Under the pieces are notes generated by a model. It made no database searches. It was not told the DNA's origin and worked only from the letters and a program-made list of their open reading frames with translations. Positions 23,282 to 34,712 of a DNA stretch of 64,000 nt are shown here, in pieces (the first letter of the stretch is position 1; every line of letters starts with the position of its first letter). The stretch comes from Morinoia aosen (lineage: Eukaryota; Arthropoda; Malacostraca; Amphipoda; Talitridae). The position numbers and the translations under genes were made by a program. Where the stretch lies: NCBI GenBank assembly GCA_030386875.1, contig CM059568.1, positions 11,642,316 to 11,706,315 of the forward strand, in the 5' to 3' direction.

Positions 23282-26167
23282 TCAGCCAGTCACGTAGACG
23301 CAGCAGAGGCAGCCAGCGCAAGCGTCAGGAAATGCAGTTGTTCCGAAGAGACATATCGGCTTACGAAAACCGAACTGGAATAGAACACAGTTTCAATATA
23401 AGTGTTTTCAATTTATATCTTCTCTGATGAAATATCTGATGCCTAGCTCTTGAAGGGAGTACAACCCATGAATGCCATCTCTTTCTTCTTCTCCATGCAG
23501 ATCATCTCAAGGCATCACACCTCTGTCGAACGTCTCTTTGTTTAGTCATTTAGGAAGCGCTGGTACCTACCTATACGAGTACTGTAGTAATTCAATAATC
23601 CCATGCATGGCTTATAGCAGCATTTGCAACTTAGGCTGCAACTGTAGGGAAACAAGCATGTAACAAGACTACACGGATCAGAGGAAGATTAATTCGCGCA
23701 GTCGAAAGTTTGGTGCTCAGCGCAGAGGCTGAAATGTTCAGACTTGAGGAATGCTGTTTCCACTTCCAAAGAGCATTAAATAAATTATTTGGAGATATTA
23801 TATGGATCTACGGTTCTTGATTTAATTTAAATGTATGTTTCGAGCACTAAAAGCGAGATGTATAAATTTCTACTCATGAATAATTTGAATCTTTTGCGGA
23901 GGCATGCCATCTTGGGATACAACTTCATCTCTTCCACCGAAGTGATCGTTTTTATTTATGTCCCAGTATTGATTTGCTACGAACATGACTAAATGTGATC
24001 AGTTAGGCCAGATTGAGCAAATTTACTAATATAACTCAAAGTTTGATGCCGGAATGGATGCAAAATATTTTTATATAATTGAAGCAAATTGTACGCCGTG
24101 CGCACACCCAACGCACAGTCCACCCAAATTATTTACTTAAAATTTCTGCAATATTTTTTTACGTTTTCATTATTTTCGAAAACGAAAGAAATAACATATT
24201 TTTAAGAAAAAGTTAATTTGGTTTAGAAGTGATATTTCATATGAAAGATGTGAAGCAAGTAAAATAGAATACAGACACCCACCGTGCCGTTAGCGCTGCA
24301 GAGGCCTACGCAGAAGCAGAGTGTTCTTGAATCTGTAAGAAGCGTAGGGTATGTTAGGTAATTTGAAAAATTGAACATATCACGCTCACTTCATAGTAAA
24401 AAACAAAACGCGTGATTATTTGCGTTAAACACACATAGCAACTGCAGGATACAGGAGGAGTAACAAATGAAACAGTTATGTGGTGACAACAGTTTACAAA
24501 TTACACGGTTTTGCTGAAAAGTTTCTGGGCGTTTTAATTCACAAAGCTGCAAATGTTGAGTACCGCAACGACAATTTCTCTCCACGCTGCTGCTGCCTCG
24601 CCATGTCAGACGTGATGACAGAATCAGGAAGACCTAAACTGACGGTATTGATTCTAAGAATCGTAAGCTCAAAAGTGTACCAGTAGAATTTGATAAACTT
24701 ACCCTCGTCGCCAAACTTTGGAAATTAGTAAAGTTTTAAAAAATGCAACAAATTAGCACTCACCAGAGTCACCCTCCACCATGACTGCGTCTCCCTCGTC
24801 TTCAGATCGCTGCAAAAAGTAAAACACATTTTAATAAAACTAAATTCATTATCTGCATTCTTTGTCGCAAGTTATGCTATAAGAGTATTAGTTCTTTGCC
24901 AATGCTTGCTTAGCTTACATTGTATCACTGAAATTATAAAAAACATAACAAATATAATGAAAAATTCATTTATTAGTTAATGTATTTATTTATTTGTGGT
25001 TAGCGTATACTTCGTAGATCCGCTGAACGAAAAAAAAATTAGTAATAAAAAAAATATAATAACACTACCGAAACAAGTTGATAAATAATATTTTAATCAA
25101 AACGAAAATTCATTAAAAATTACTCAAAATTATTCGTTAGAAACAAGCATTTGTTCGCTTCCATCATATGTAGATTTTTACAGTTTTTACAAAAAAGATC
25201 CTTGTTCAAGTCCGGTCACGCAACCGCGGTATTTTGAGCAAAGGAAAGCAGATTATTTGGTGATGATAGGAATCAAGGAATACGGACACGAGAGATTATT
25301 CGACAAACAAATACCTCATTTAGGATGTACTTCATTACCTGACTTAAGATTAAGATAACTAAAATAATTGTTCAAGGCCATGTCCCCTTAAGGGGATACA
25401 GCTATTGTACCCATGAAAATTGGAGCTCCCAGAGAGAATATGTGAGGTCCCAAGCTAAAGTTTAGGTTGTCATTCCTTTTGTTAAAATATAATAGATTTT
25501 TTTTGCTACGGACCATCATTTTCGGTTCACTGTTGTCCTGTTTTTCAGCACCTACTACTTTTTTAAATTTTTATCTTATTTCATAAACTTCTCTCTCAAT
25601 TTACTCTTTCTATGCACCTTCTCCATAGATTCCGCGTTTATTTAACTCCATACTAAATGGTGCCTTCCTCCTTCCTCTCTTTGGAACATCTTTGTATCTG
25701 TTGGGGAGGCTTAAACTAAAGTCTAGTCTAGTCTGTACAGCGCTATTGTTATAATGGAGATATCAATAGAATTTTTTTTAATGAAAGATAAGTTTCTTTT
25801 GTATTTGGATTTCCATTGTTGCCCACTGTACATTTCGCATTATACACAATTAAATTTAGCTTCATTATTTGAGGCTGATGCGCACAGTGAAGTAAACTAC
25901 GAGCATGCGCTCTTAAAGAGAACATTTCCAACTTTGGTACGAAAGTGGTTCATATGAAATCATTAAAGTGAAAATATCAAAAAACAAAATCTCCTCGACA
26001 TGAATTAGGAATTAAAATACCATTTTACATCTTTGAATTTCTTTGTCTGCCCGTTATTCACATTTATTCTGAGTGTACTCGCTAGTTCTCACCTCCTGCA
26101 GCCCGCCATTGGGCGCCGCCAGCACCACCACGGCCACCACCAACAGGAACGCGAGGGCCTCCTTCAT
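23282..26167 (-). CDS. Peptide gene 3: secreted 8-cysteine peptide, four coding exons
   Basis: Minus-strand coding exons are 26167-26093, 24809-24764, 24332-24283 and 23374-23282, phases 0, 1, 0; all introns are GT-AG. The 87-residue product carries a signal exon identical to gene 2 over all 75 bases. The linker is RSEDEGDAVMVEGD, followed by SRTLCFCVGLCSANGT and a last exon with RKPICLFG, FPDAC, AGCLCC and the tail VYVTG. It has eight cysteines in the gene 2 spacing. The last exon differs from gene 2 at 25 of 93 bases, 18 of them changing residues. The 15-nt leader before the ATG has one change (CAAAG for CAGAG). Introns lack the minisatellites of genes 1 and 2; intron 1 holds a foldback sequence. 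Function is inferred only. Confidence 0.86.
25190..25290 (-). repeat. SINE-like relic in gene 3 intron 2
   Basis: B-box-like TGTTCAAGTCC at 25203-25213, then GCGGTATTTTGAGCAAA and ATTTGGTGATGATA. It is the counterpart of 17330-17470 in gene 2. Confidence 0.5.
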
Positions 26168-26421
26168 CTTTGCTGGGCTCTGCTGGAGTTAAAAAAAACA
26201 GTTTATTTTCAATAAAGTAAAAATATGAAATGTTGATACATTGGTTTTTAAAGTACCTTAAACATTAACATCCTTAACTGATAATAAAACATTGGCACAT
26301 GGTATCGTAATACCCTTGCAAAATGTTGAAACAAAAAATGATTGACAGAAAAGCATGGTCGAATGAGATCGCAAGTCTTACATAAGATCTTAAAAGGCTT
26401 TCGAATAAAAGCACAGATCCA

Positions 26422-26577
26422 GTTCAACACGAGTTAAAGTACGAAGATAATCATTTACCATCTTTTCTAAAAGAACACTCCAAAGAACTAGAGACTGACA
26501 GCTCTAAAATTATAACAATTGATTGTTCTTTTAGTAAAGATGGTAAGTGATTACCATCGTATTTTAACGTGTTGAAC
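26422..26577. repeat. Foldback sequence in gene 3 intron 1
   Basis: Imperfect inverted repeat. The left arm 26422-26476 starts GTTCAACACG and ends TAAAAGAACA. The right arm 26524-26577 starts TGTTCTTTTAG and ends CGTGTTGAAC, and the spacer is 47 bases. The arms pair over about 54 bases with several mismatches. It could be a small MITE or a transcribed hairpin. Confidence 0.75.
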
Positions 26578-27132
26578 TGAAACAGTTTCGCAAGGTTGAG
26601 AAATGGGAAAATAAAACACACCGGCTTAAATGATGGAGCTGAAGTGTGGGATGTTATGACTAGATATCTTGTTCAGCATGGCTTAGCTTTGACAATTTAC
26701 ACGCGTTCTCTCCCGAACAAACAGCATGCCAAAATTAGGAGGCCTTGCATTCTCCCTCAAGTAGTAGAGGTTAGTCGCTCTGTGTGAATATCGTACTACG
26801 AGTATTTGCAGTAAAAGTAGCTTGACAGTTTTTCCTTTAATAGGGACTCAATCCATTAGGCATTATTTAAGGCAATAATTATATCGAGCATTTCGAACTT
26901 TGCACGAAACATTCTCAATCTCAACAAAATATGCATTTAGAACTTTGAGGACAAATGTAGCAAGCAAAAAAATACAAAGTAAGTTTCTCGGATGCATCGC
27001 TTCAAAGGGTATTTGGAATATTCTGTGTGTACACAGAAACGATCAGGGTAAGTTTTATAAAAGATATAAAAACAGGTAAATAAATTGGCTTTAAGTTGAA
27101 CACAAAAATACGTCTCTAGAGTGAAGACTCAC

Positions 27133-27201
27133 CTTAGTAAGGTATTCTATTCAGCGAACACTGAGAGTGGAATGAACACCCTGGTGACACTGCGCCTTAT
27201 A
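27133..27201 (-). promoter_or_regulatory. Gene 3 core promoter and non-coding leader exon
   Basis: On the minus strand TATAAGG starts at 27201, the initiator-like TTCATTC puts the start at 27173, and TCAGTGTTC follows. The leader exon ends at 27133 (CTAAG) before GTGAGTCTTCAC and is 41 nt long. It matches gene 2 closely across TATA, initiator and donor. Confidence 0.76.
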
Positions 27202-30200
27202 TTGGCCGGACTGGTACACAAATGGTGCCAGTGTTTCTCACATTGATTACGATTCAGGAGAGCAGGGTGATGCATTATGCATGTGTGCGCGTGAATATGA
27301 TGAGTTGCGGGCATCAGCTGTAATAACTCAAGTGCTCTCACTGCATTCGTAACCTTCGTTTTTCGATGCACGGTTGATTGCTAAAATTTTATATTTGAAA
27401 GTAACCGAAAATCCAAAATACAATTTGGAAGTAGTAGAAGTGTTTGGGTATTGCGTGGGATGTATCGGTCTGAAATGACGAGCAACTGTGAATTCAAACT
27501 GAAAAATAATGCATCGGTCATCTAGGAACTTCTTCTCTTGTATTTTTGTTTTTTATGTATGTGTGTATGTAAGTTATGTATTTTTGATTTTTAGGTTTCT
27601 AGTTTAATTCACGTTTAGTGACCCGAGTAGGTAAATAGCCGAATTGAGCATCATAATGCAATATCTGTTAAAATTTTGTTTAATATGAACAAAAGAGAAA
27701 TAAAGTCCCAAGATGAAATGCACTTATTTGAAAAGATTGATGAATAAATAATAGCAAGAGGAGTTTGACAAATTTCTTAGACATATTCATTTATACCGAA
27801 AATTTGTTAGTTTTTAGGGTATGTTTTGGAAATTTGGACATCCTTGGTTGGTTTGCTTGACGCCTGCGTCCGGCCAAACTGCGCAGGCAGGTGCGTCAGC
27901 GAGTGTGTATTCCGATCTTTTTACTGATTGCGTTCGAATTAAATTGAGCATTTGTTCTTTTATTCGAACACCGACACGGCTGTTATGATGCCTATTATTT
28001 CTTTCGTACCAATTGAGGATCTGTGGGTTAGAAATGTTGAAAAACCAAAGTTATACCAAACTTCAAGCGTAAACTTTATTGGAAATAAAGTATTTCACTT
28101 TTCTTCTTTTCTTTCTGTCATTTTCATTTTAAATGCCATTTTTCTCGCAGTAACCATTAAGTTCTTGATTCAAACATCATTTCGCAAAATTTTCATGGTG
28201 ATGCATGCGTCAATACATACAAATATTTCAGAAATAAAATAAATGAGATGCTCAATACGACAAATGGACAATGAGACTTCTATTTGAACAACCTCTCTCT
28301 TGGATGCCTTCGAAACCTACTGAATTTCAACTTTCTCTGTTCACAATGTCTGTCCCTCCATAGCTTTTACACTACTCCTATTTGTTTACCAGCGAAGGCC
28401 CTTTATGTTAACACATTTTAAAAAACCAATGCTGACTTATTGCCTTTGTTAGCATTATTAGAAATAAACGGGGTGTCTTTCTTTCCTCGTGTTTAGCGTA
28501 CCCAGGCTTTTGGTCCTCTCGATCAATTTTTTGGTACACGTGTTTTTTGAGAGAAAAATAACATTTTGCTTGACCATGCTCGCCATGAGCATGTGAAGCT
28601 TAATGGCTGATACTTCCAAGCTCACGAGTGTAAGTCGTACGAACGTCTAAAAATGCCCAACACTAATTTTTTGTTCTACTTCATTCCTTGTTGAAATTTA
28701 AGCCACTCTATTTTTGTATTATAGCCAATGCAGACTGCATTTTATGATATTTAACTAAGATAATTTTTCTATGAACACTCTTCAAAAAATTATCTTTAGT
28801 GGGGATATACGTACGTTGTTTGGACTTTTTGTGAAAGTAAACAAAACTCTTGACCTGGTTTTGGCATAAAGGACTGCCTCCAGCACCAGCCGGCCAGGAG
28901 GCACTTACAGTAGAGCACCACAGCGTGACCTACGCTGCATGCCTTCTTGTCTGGGTAAGTGCCCTCTTGCGCAGAAAGCAACTGTTGTTTGCTTGAATAT
29001 TAGATCGGAGGTTCCCAACCTCTTTTCTCCCCGCACCCTTAAAGAAATTACATTCGAATCTCGCACAGCATGAAATAAAAATGCCGATACATAGCCAATA
29101 TCCTTTTATTTACCAGGACTTTTCTCACAGTCCCTGGAATATCGTCTATCACTCCATGTTGGAAGAAGCCCTTGTACTAGATTGTCAACAGACGCTGCGT
29201 AAGTTCCTTCAGCTAGTCTGGTTGGCTAGGCTCAGTTGACAACAATCCCTTTTAACATGATCACTGATCAAAAATATCGAATTCTCACGCGAACAGCGAA
29301 AAGTTGGTGAAAGACGATGCATTCTTCCATCATCGTAGTTAGATCTGTGCGTTACGAAAGTTGTGACACTTTTACTCCAAAAAGTACATTTCCAACTCAA
29401 AGGCGGTCAGTGAATTCCATTTGGTGAAAGGGTTCAATCTCATTCAGTTGAACGTTTTGAATTTGACCAGATCAATGAGTAAATAATATTTTTTATTCTG
29501 GAGGCACTTTGGGGTACCTGACCGTGATACTTTAACTTGAGTCAAACAAAGAATCGCTTACACGTCAATAGTTTACGAAAAGTTGTGGGAGAAAAATCTC
29601 AGAGGACCGAGTGATGCCACGATTAATTTTGTTCTCGATTTCGTCATCTCCATCTACTAATTCTGAGGAATAGAAAGCTCGCCAAAATTACGTGAGATCC
29701 TCATCTGAAGGATAAACTAAGGCAAAAAATTACTGGTTACGAAATGATTTGAAATCTTCAATATTTGATTTAATGCTGAAATGATTCAGAATGCCAGGAG
29801 ACGCGTGTTAGAAAAGTTGTGGAGACCAAATATAAAAATGTACGTATACCTCCAAGCAACAAGTTATCATGCCTCAAAAAATTGTCATAATGAAATACTA
29901 AGTACATAAATGTGCTTGTGGATGAACAATATACTTTCTTCAAGATATCAGTTATGTAATGCGAACATCAGCGCTGAAGGCACCTGAAACAAAGGTTGCA
30001 TTCGCACGGCGTTGCCACAATTGGAACTTTTTTTGTCGGTCAGCAGCAGGTGTTGCTGAGTCTCCTGCATCTGCTGGGTCATAAGTTCATCCCAAATGTC
30101 AGCGCGTGACAGTCACATCAGTTCATACCAACAACAGAAAGGAAACTGGAGGTCCGACCTCACGCATGGGGCGTATTCACAGCAACTGTTGCGTCATGAA

Positions 30201-32440
30201 TCCTTCCAAAGCGTCACTGCATCACAGGGACAGAGAGCACTCTACGTCGCCACATTTCATAATTTCAAGACTGTGAGAGGATCCATGGCCTCTTAACGTA
30301 CAATAGTAAATACTTGTTTTTCTAGTAATATCTTTGTACTGGAGGCCTCATCCATATTAACCACAAAGTTCACAGATGAAGAAATAAGTGTGTTAATTTT
30401 TGCTTCTGCAGAATTTTTGAACTGAATAAGAAAATGTTCGTCCTGTTTTCAGCATCGAATTGGGGCTACGAGCTTGAGGCTAATGAGGGCACGTGTCCCA
30501 TAACATTATTACTCAAATTTGGATACATTTCAAGCAAACAATTTCTACATGTGAGTATGCTTCATCATCTTTTTTCTTTGAGTAGCTTTCGTCCTTTGCA
30601 TGAAATGACTTAATCAGGCCTTGAAATTGCAGTGTGCTATTTCAAGTGCGAGCATCACTTGAGAGTGTGAGCGACACTGCACGAAATATCCTCGCCATGT
30701 CAGGCCTCCCCTCATCTATAGTCATGTTTTGTGGATCTTCCTTCTCCATCGCACATTAATCTACAGTTTCATGTCGGATGAAATGGCCTAATGTACATTT
30801 TCACGTCTGATAAAATGGCGAAAATGTTCAAACTGAGTCTGGGAAAACAACTCGAAGCAGATCCAGCCCAACTCGATTATGTTAGTTGACCTGATATCGC
30901 CTTACATTAAAGTGCTGGAATAATTTATTCACGCATAAGTTTGATTGAAATTAAGGCAGTACTATACATTTTCGGAGTGGAAATAACCTGTATTTTTAAC
31001 ACTCTTTACGATCAAGCACAATGTTTGGCAAATTGAGCGCTACTTGCGTTACATTACAGTGAGCAAATACTGCTTATGTGTGCTGCGTACACTCTGCAGA
31101 CGAAAAGTTGATCGTATTTTGTTAATATCAATGCAGATCTGTTTGATAGTTTTTGACTTTCGTGAGGTCTGTTACAACTCTAAATCTTTCAGAAAATCAA
31201 TTTGTTTAGATTTGTGAACACCGTCACTCATATCAGGCAACGCTGATACAAAACAAACTGTTCATTGAACCTCCAAGTGCTTTGCTCAGTTACTTTTACG
31301 ATTGTTCAACAGGGTTTAGCTCTGGGGATGTCGGGGTCACCCTACGTGAGAAAATGATCTGTCGTGTTCCCTATGGTTATTATTTAACTAATCGGTGTTT
31401 ATAAGAGTGTAGTGGTGCAGCGACTAGTACATCCTCTCAAAATGTTTGGAAGTTTTCTTATCACCGACATCCAAAAGAAATTTAAAAATATTAGTCTTCA
31501 GTGCGCTGAAGCTTCAACATGTTAGTGCAGCCGCTCCGTGCTCCCTAGTGACAACAAAACTACTGTCGTCTTCTTATTCATGTGGGCTGGAGAAAACGCG
31601 ACTGATCTTTTTAAATGAAAATGAGTCAGTAGCTCTGGGCCGACAATTTTTTATAATACTCATTTACCTCCTTGCTTTGCATGGCTGATAATGCCATTTG
31701 AGTAAAAATGCTTACGAAACTTTTACTCCTAAGGTATGGAATTTTAATTCATATACTGCCCTGAGAGGTTTTGCCATTACCTTCTTATTGCTTATGGAAC
31801 TTCGTGAATACTTTAAATGATGGAATATTTCTTGAAAACACTAGAGTTGAGCGAACTCAGGATCAAGTAACCCTGACAACACTTTGACGGATATTCAGGA
31901 TAATTCATGCCCAAATTAAATTTGATAAATTACAGAATTTACTAAAATCTGCCGACCGAAGGTAACCAGCCAGCCGAGGTGCACAGTTGCTATACAGCGG
32001 CAGCGAGCTGTCGCTGGTCTGTTAAGATGCAAGAGGTAATTCCCACGCTACTGATGTAACTGCGTTTCAACATTAAAATATGTGTACCTACATTTTGTAA
32101 GTAATATAATTTTGTTATGTAATGTGTACTTGCATTTTCAGCGAACATATAATTGTCGTGGAAAACTGAAGCCTTTTGGAATGACTTCATGATTGTATTT
32201 CGGTTCTGTTAATAAAGTACGACGAAAAATTATAGTGCCACTCGGTAGTGAACGTTAAAATTGTGTCGCTCATTTTAAAATTTACTTAAAATTTGAAATT
32301 CATTCATTATTCATTCATTTTCAGCTATTTCAAACAAAAACCAATCAAATCAATGTTTTATCGCAGACTTTTTCAGGATTTGAAAACAAAGCTTGCTGTT
32401 TTGTAGAGAGAGAGATTCCTTAAGTTCTATTTTTTTTGTA
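27202..32440. other. Long intergenic region with no assigned gene
   Basis: No intact gene is seen. A GC-richer, cysteine-containing minus-strand frame lies at 28796-28981 (see findings). At about 29004 GGTTCCCAACCTC followed by CCCCGCACCCTT looks like one terminus of an old hAT-type element, but I cannot find its partner or a readable transposase. The rest is unremarkable. Confidence 0.4.
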
Positions 32441-32600
32441 AACGCAGAGCAAGAAATTTGGGTGAAACAGTCCCGGGTTCGAGTCCTGCTTCTGTGCGGG
32501 CGGTCGGTACATTTATCAGAGCTAGCAGCTCTTCTGGTGATGTAGAAAACGGCAAACGCGAGTGAGAGGGAGACCCTTTCCGAGTCGATAAGTTATCATT
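32440..32600 (+). repeat. SINE-like relic with B box
   Basis: A perfect Pol III B box GGTTCGAGTCC at 32476-32486 is followed by a body with CAGCTCTTCTGGTGATGTAG and GAGAGGGAGACCCTTTCC. It resembles the relics in gene 2 and gene 3 introns, and this copy is the best preserved around the box. Confidence 0.5.
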
Positions 32601-32679
32601 TCTTTCTCTTTTCTTGAGTCAGAGGTAAAAATCATTGTGATTGCAAAATGGGATGCGATTGAAAGGTACTAAAATTAAG

Positions 32680-34010
32680 GGGATCATCCGGGGCCCTTGC
32701 CAGATCTTGTCGATGTCATGGTCATTTTGCATGTTTTTGTTGAAGAAGGACCCTTAGTTGGTGGACTATTCGTTCCTAAAATTTTATGGCGCTACGACAA
32801 TAATTCCCCCCCTCCCGGGGGGAGTGAAGGGACCAAAATATTTCAATTTTCCCGATTTTGACCCCATATAAAAAGAGAAGAAATGGGAAATGGAAAAAAA
32901 GCCGAATGTGAGTGTGTTAGAAATGTTTCAAGAGTTCTAAAACTGCATTTGTTTTTGTTCTAGCATCAAAACTGAAGGAGGAATCCCATTTTGTAATATC
33001 GATGTCAACGAAAAGCATCCAAAATCTTTCAATTTTCCCGATTTTGACCTCACATAAAAAGAGAACAAATGGGGAATGGAAAAAAAAACGAATGTGAGTG
33101 TGTTAGAAATGTTCCAGGGATTTTAAAACTGCATTTGTTTTTGTTCTAGCATCAAAACTGAAGGAGTCCCATTTTGAAATATCAATATTAGTGAAATATC
33201 AATACCTAAAGACCAGTATGTCAATTTTTTTGCAAAATCTAAGGCCTGAATCAGAAAAATGAATTGAATCAATTGTGTTTCTTTTCAAAAGTTACATATC
33301 ATAGTCAAATTTCATAAGAATCAGACTGAAAAAAGAAAAAAATTATTTTTTTATAAAAAAGGAACAATTTTTATAATTTTTTTTTTTAAATCACAATTCA
33401 GTTTGAATGTGAAGTTATGTATGGAAAGTATCGAACTAAGAATTAAAACTGCATTCAATTACATCAATTGTTCATTATATTACACTTCAACACAAAATTT
33501 TATTTTTTGCTTATACCCAACACTTTGAGTTTTCAACATTCATCCTGGGACTAGTTCTTGAGTTTTGATGCTAGAACAAATCCAAAGACAGTTTTAGAAT
33601 CCTTGAAACATTTCTAACAAACGTTCGTTCTGCTTTCTTTCAAATTTGAATTCTTTGAAGAAATATATAGCTCTAAACCCAAAAAATTGTTGCTGATTTT
33701 TGAAATTTCAAAATTTTTTGAAAAAATAGAAAAAATTTGAATTTGAAAAAAACTGAATGAGCGTTTGTTAGAAATGTTCCAAGGGTTCTAAAACTGTCTT
33801 TGTTTTTGTTCTAGCATCAAAACTGAAGGAGGAGTTCCAATCTGAAATATCAGTAAAAATATACAAAAAACACATTTTTCGTCAAAAAAAAAACTAAGGC
33901 CTAAATCGAAAAAATGACAGGAGTAAAAAAGGTTTACTTTCACAAAAGACATATACTGGCCAATTTTCAAACGAATCGGACGAAAAAAGGTCTCATACCC
34001 GGATGATCCC
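32680..34010. mobile_element. 1.33-kb inverted-repeat DNA element without a transposase
   Basis: The ends are inverted: GGGATCATCCGGG at 32680-32692 and CCCGGATGATCCC at 33998-34010. Internally a segment with GAATGTGAGTGTGTTAGAAA, TTTGTTTTTGTTCTAGCATC and AAAACTGAAGGAGG occurs at about 32900, 33090 and 33755, and inverted at about 33560. There is no transposase frame, so it is a non-autonomous foldback-type element. A target-site duplication is not clear. Confidence 0.7.
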
Positions 34011-34162
34011 ATTACTTAAGAAAACATTTTTCTGCTTTTCTAAAGCCAAATTCCATCCTTCATGCGCCCATTCCTACCTCTGAAATTATTTGTTTTGTAT
34101 TGTGTGAAACAAATTTTTACGATACTTATGAGAACTGATAAATACAAGGAAGGTTAACATAT

Positions 34163-34712
34163 AAAGGCCCCCTCACACGTAGAAATATGTTGGCAGACAA
34201 TCTGAACTGAATTTGGTATGTCGGTCTCAAGGCCCCTCACAGGATGCAAACAACACACTGCAAACTTGACAAAGACTGGCGCACGCTTCAGTAAACCAGT
34301 AGCAGCTAGGTGGAGAGTACGCACAAGAATAGCGACTCCAGACGGCGAGTTCGTACTATTGATAGGATTCGCTATAGCTGCAATGAATAAAAATAAAAGA
34401 GATGTAAAGGCTCGCTCAAAATGGGCTAAAGAATAGTTCTTAAAAAGTAGTGAACATACAAATAAGAAATGGCTTATTGAAGTGCATAAGGAGGGAGAGA
34501 GGCAGAGTACAGTCGTGCACCACACACGAAGGCTGGCGTGACAGTGTCACTGACGTGGTGTCAAGATTTGCAGCCGATCGCTCCAAAATTATCAAGCATG
34601 GCTCATCTGCCTCATACAGTCTGTGCCAACCTGAAATGAGCGTACAAACGCACGAATTCAGCACCAGTTCAGATATGTTTGCAGATATATTTGCGCGTGT
34701 GAGGAGGCCTTT
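34163..34712. mobile_element. 550-bp MITE, PIF/Harbinger-like
   Basis: Imperfect terminal inverted repeats of about 50 bases begin AAAGGCCCCCTCACACG on the left. On the right strand-reversed end they begin AAAGGCCTCCTCACACG; both continue through a shared ATCTGAACTG. The G/C-rich end followed by TCACAC is typical of PIF/Harbinger termini. A degenerate internal stretch (KNKRDVKARSKWAKEWFLK, about 34385-34443) is loosely reminiscent of the N-terminal part of such transposases. That assignment is weak; the inverted repeats are clear. Confidence 0.6.

Noticed and set aside
28990-29710. hAT transposase remnant on the minus strand
   Set aside because: One end resembles a hAT terminus (GGTTCCCAACC), but no partner end or conserved transposase motif could be read.
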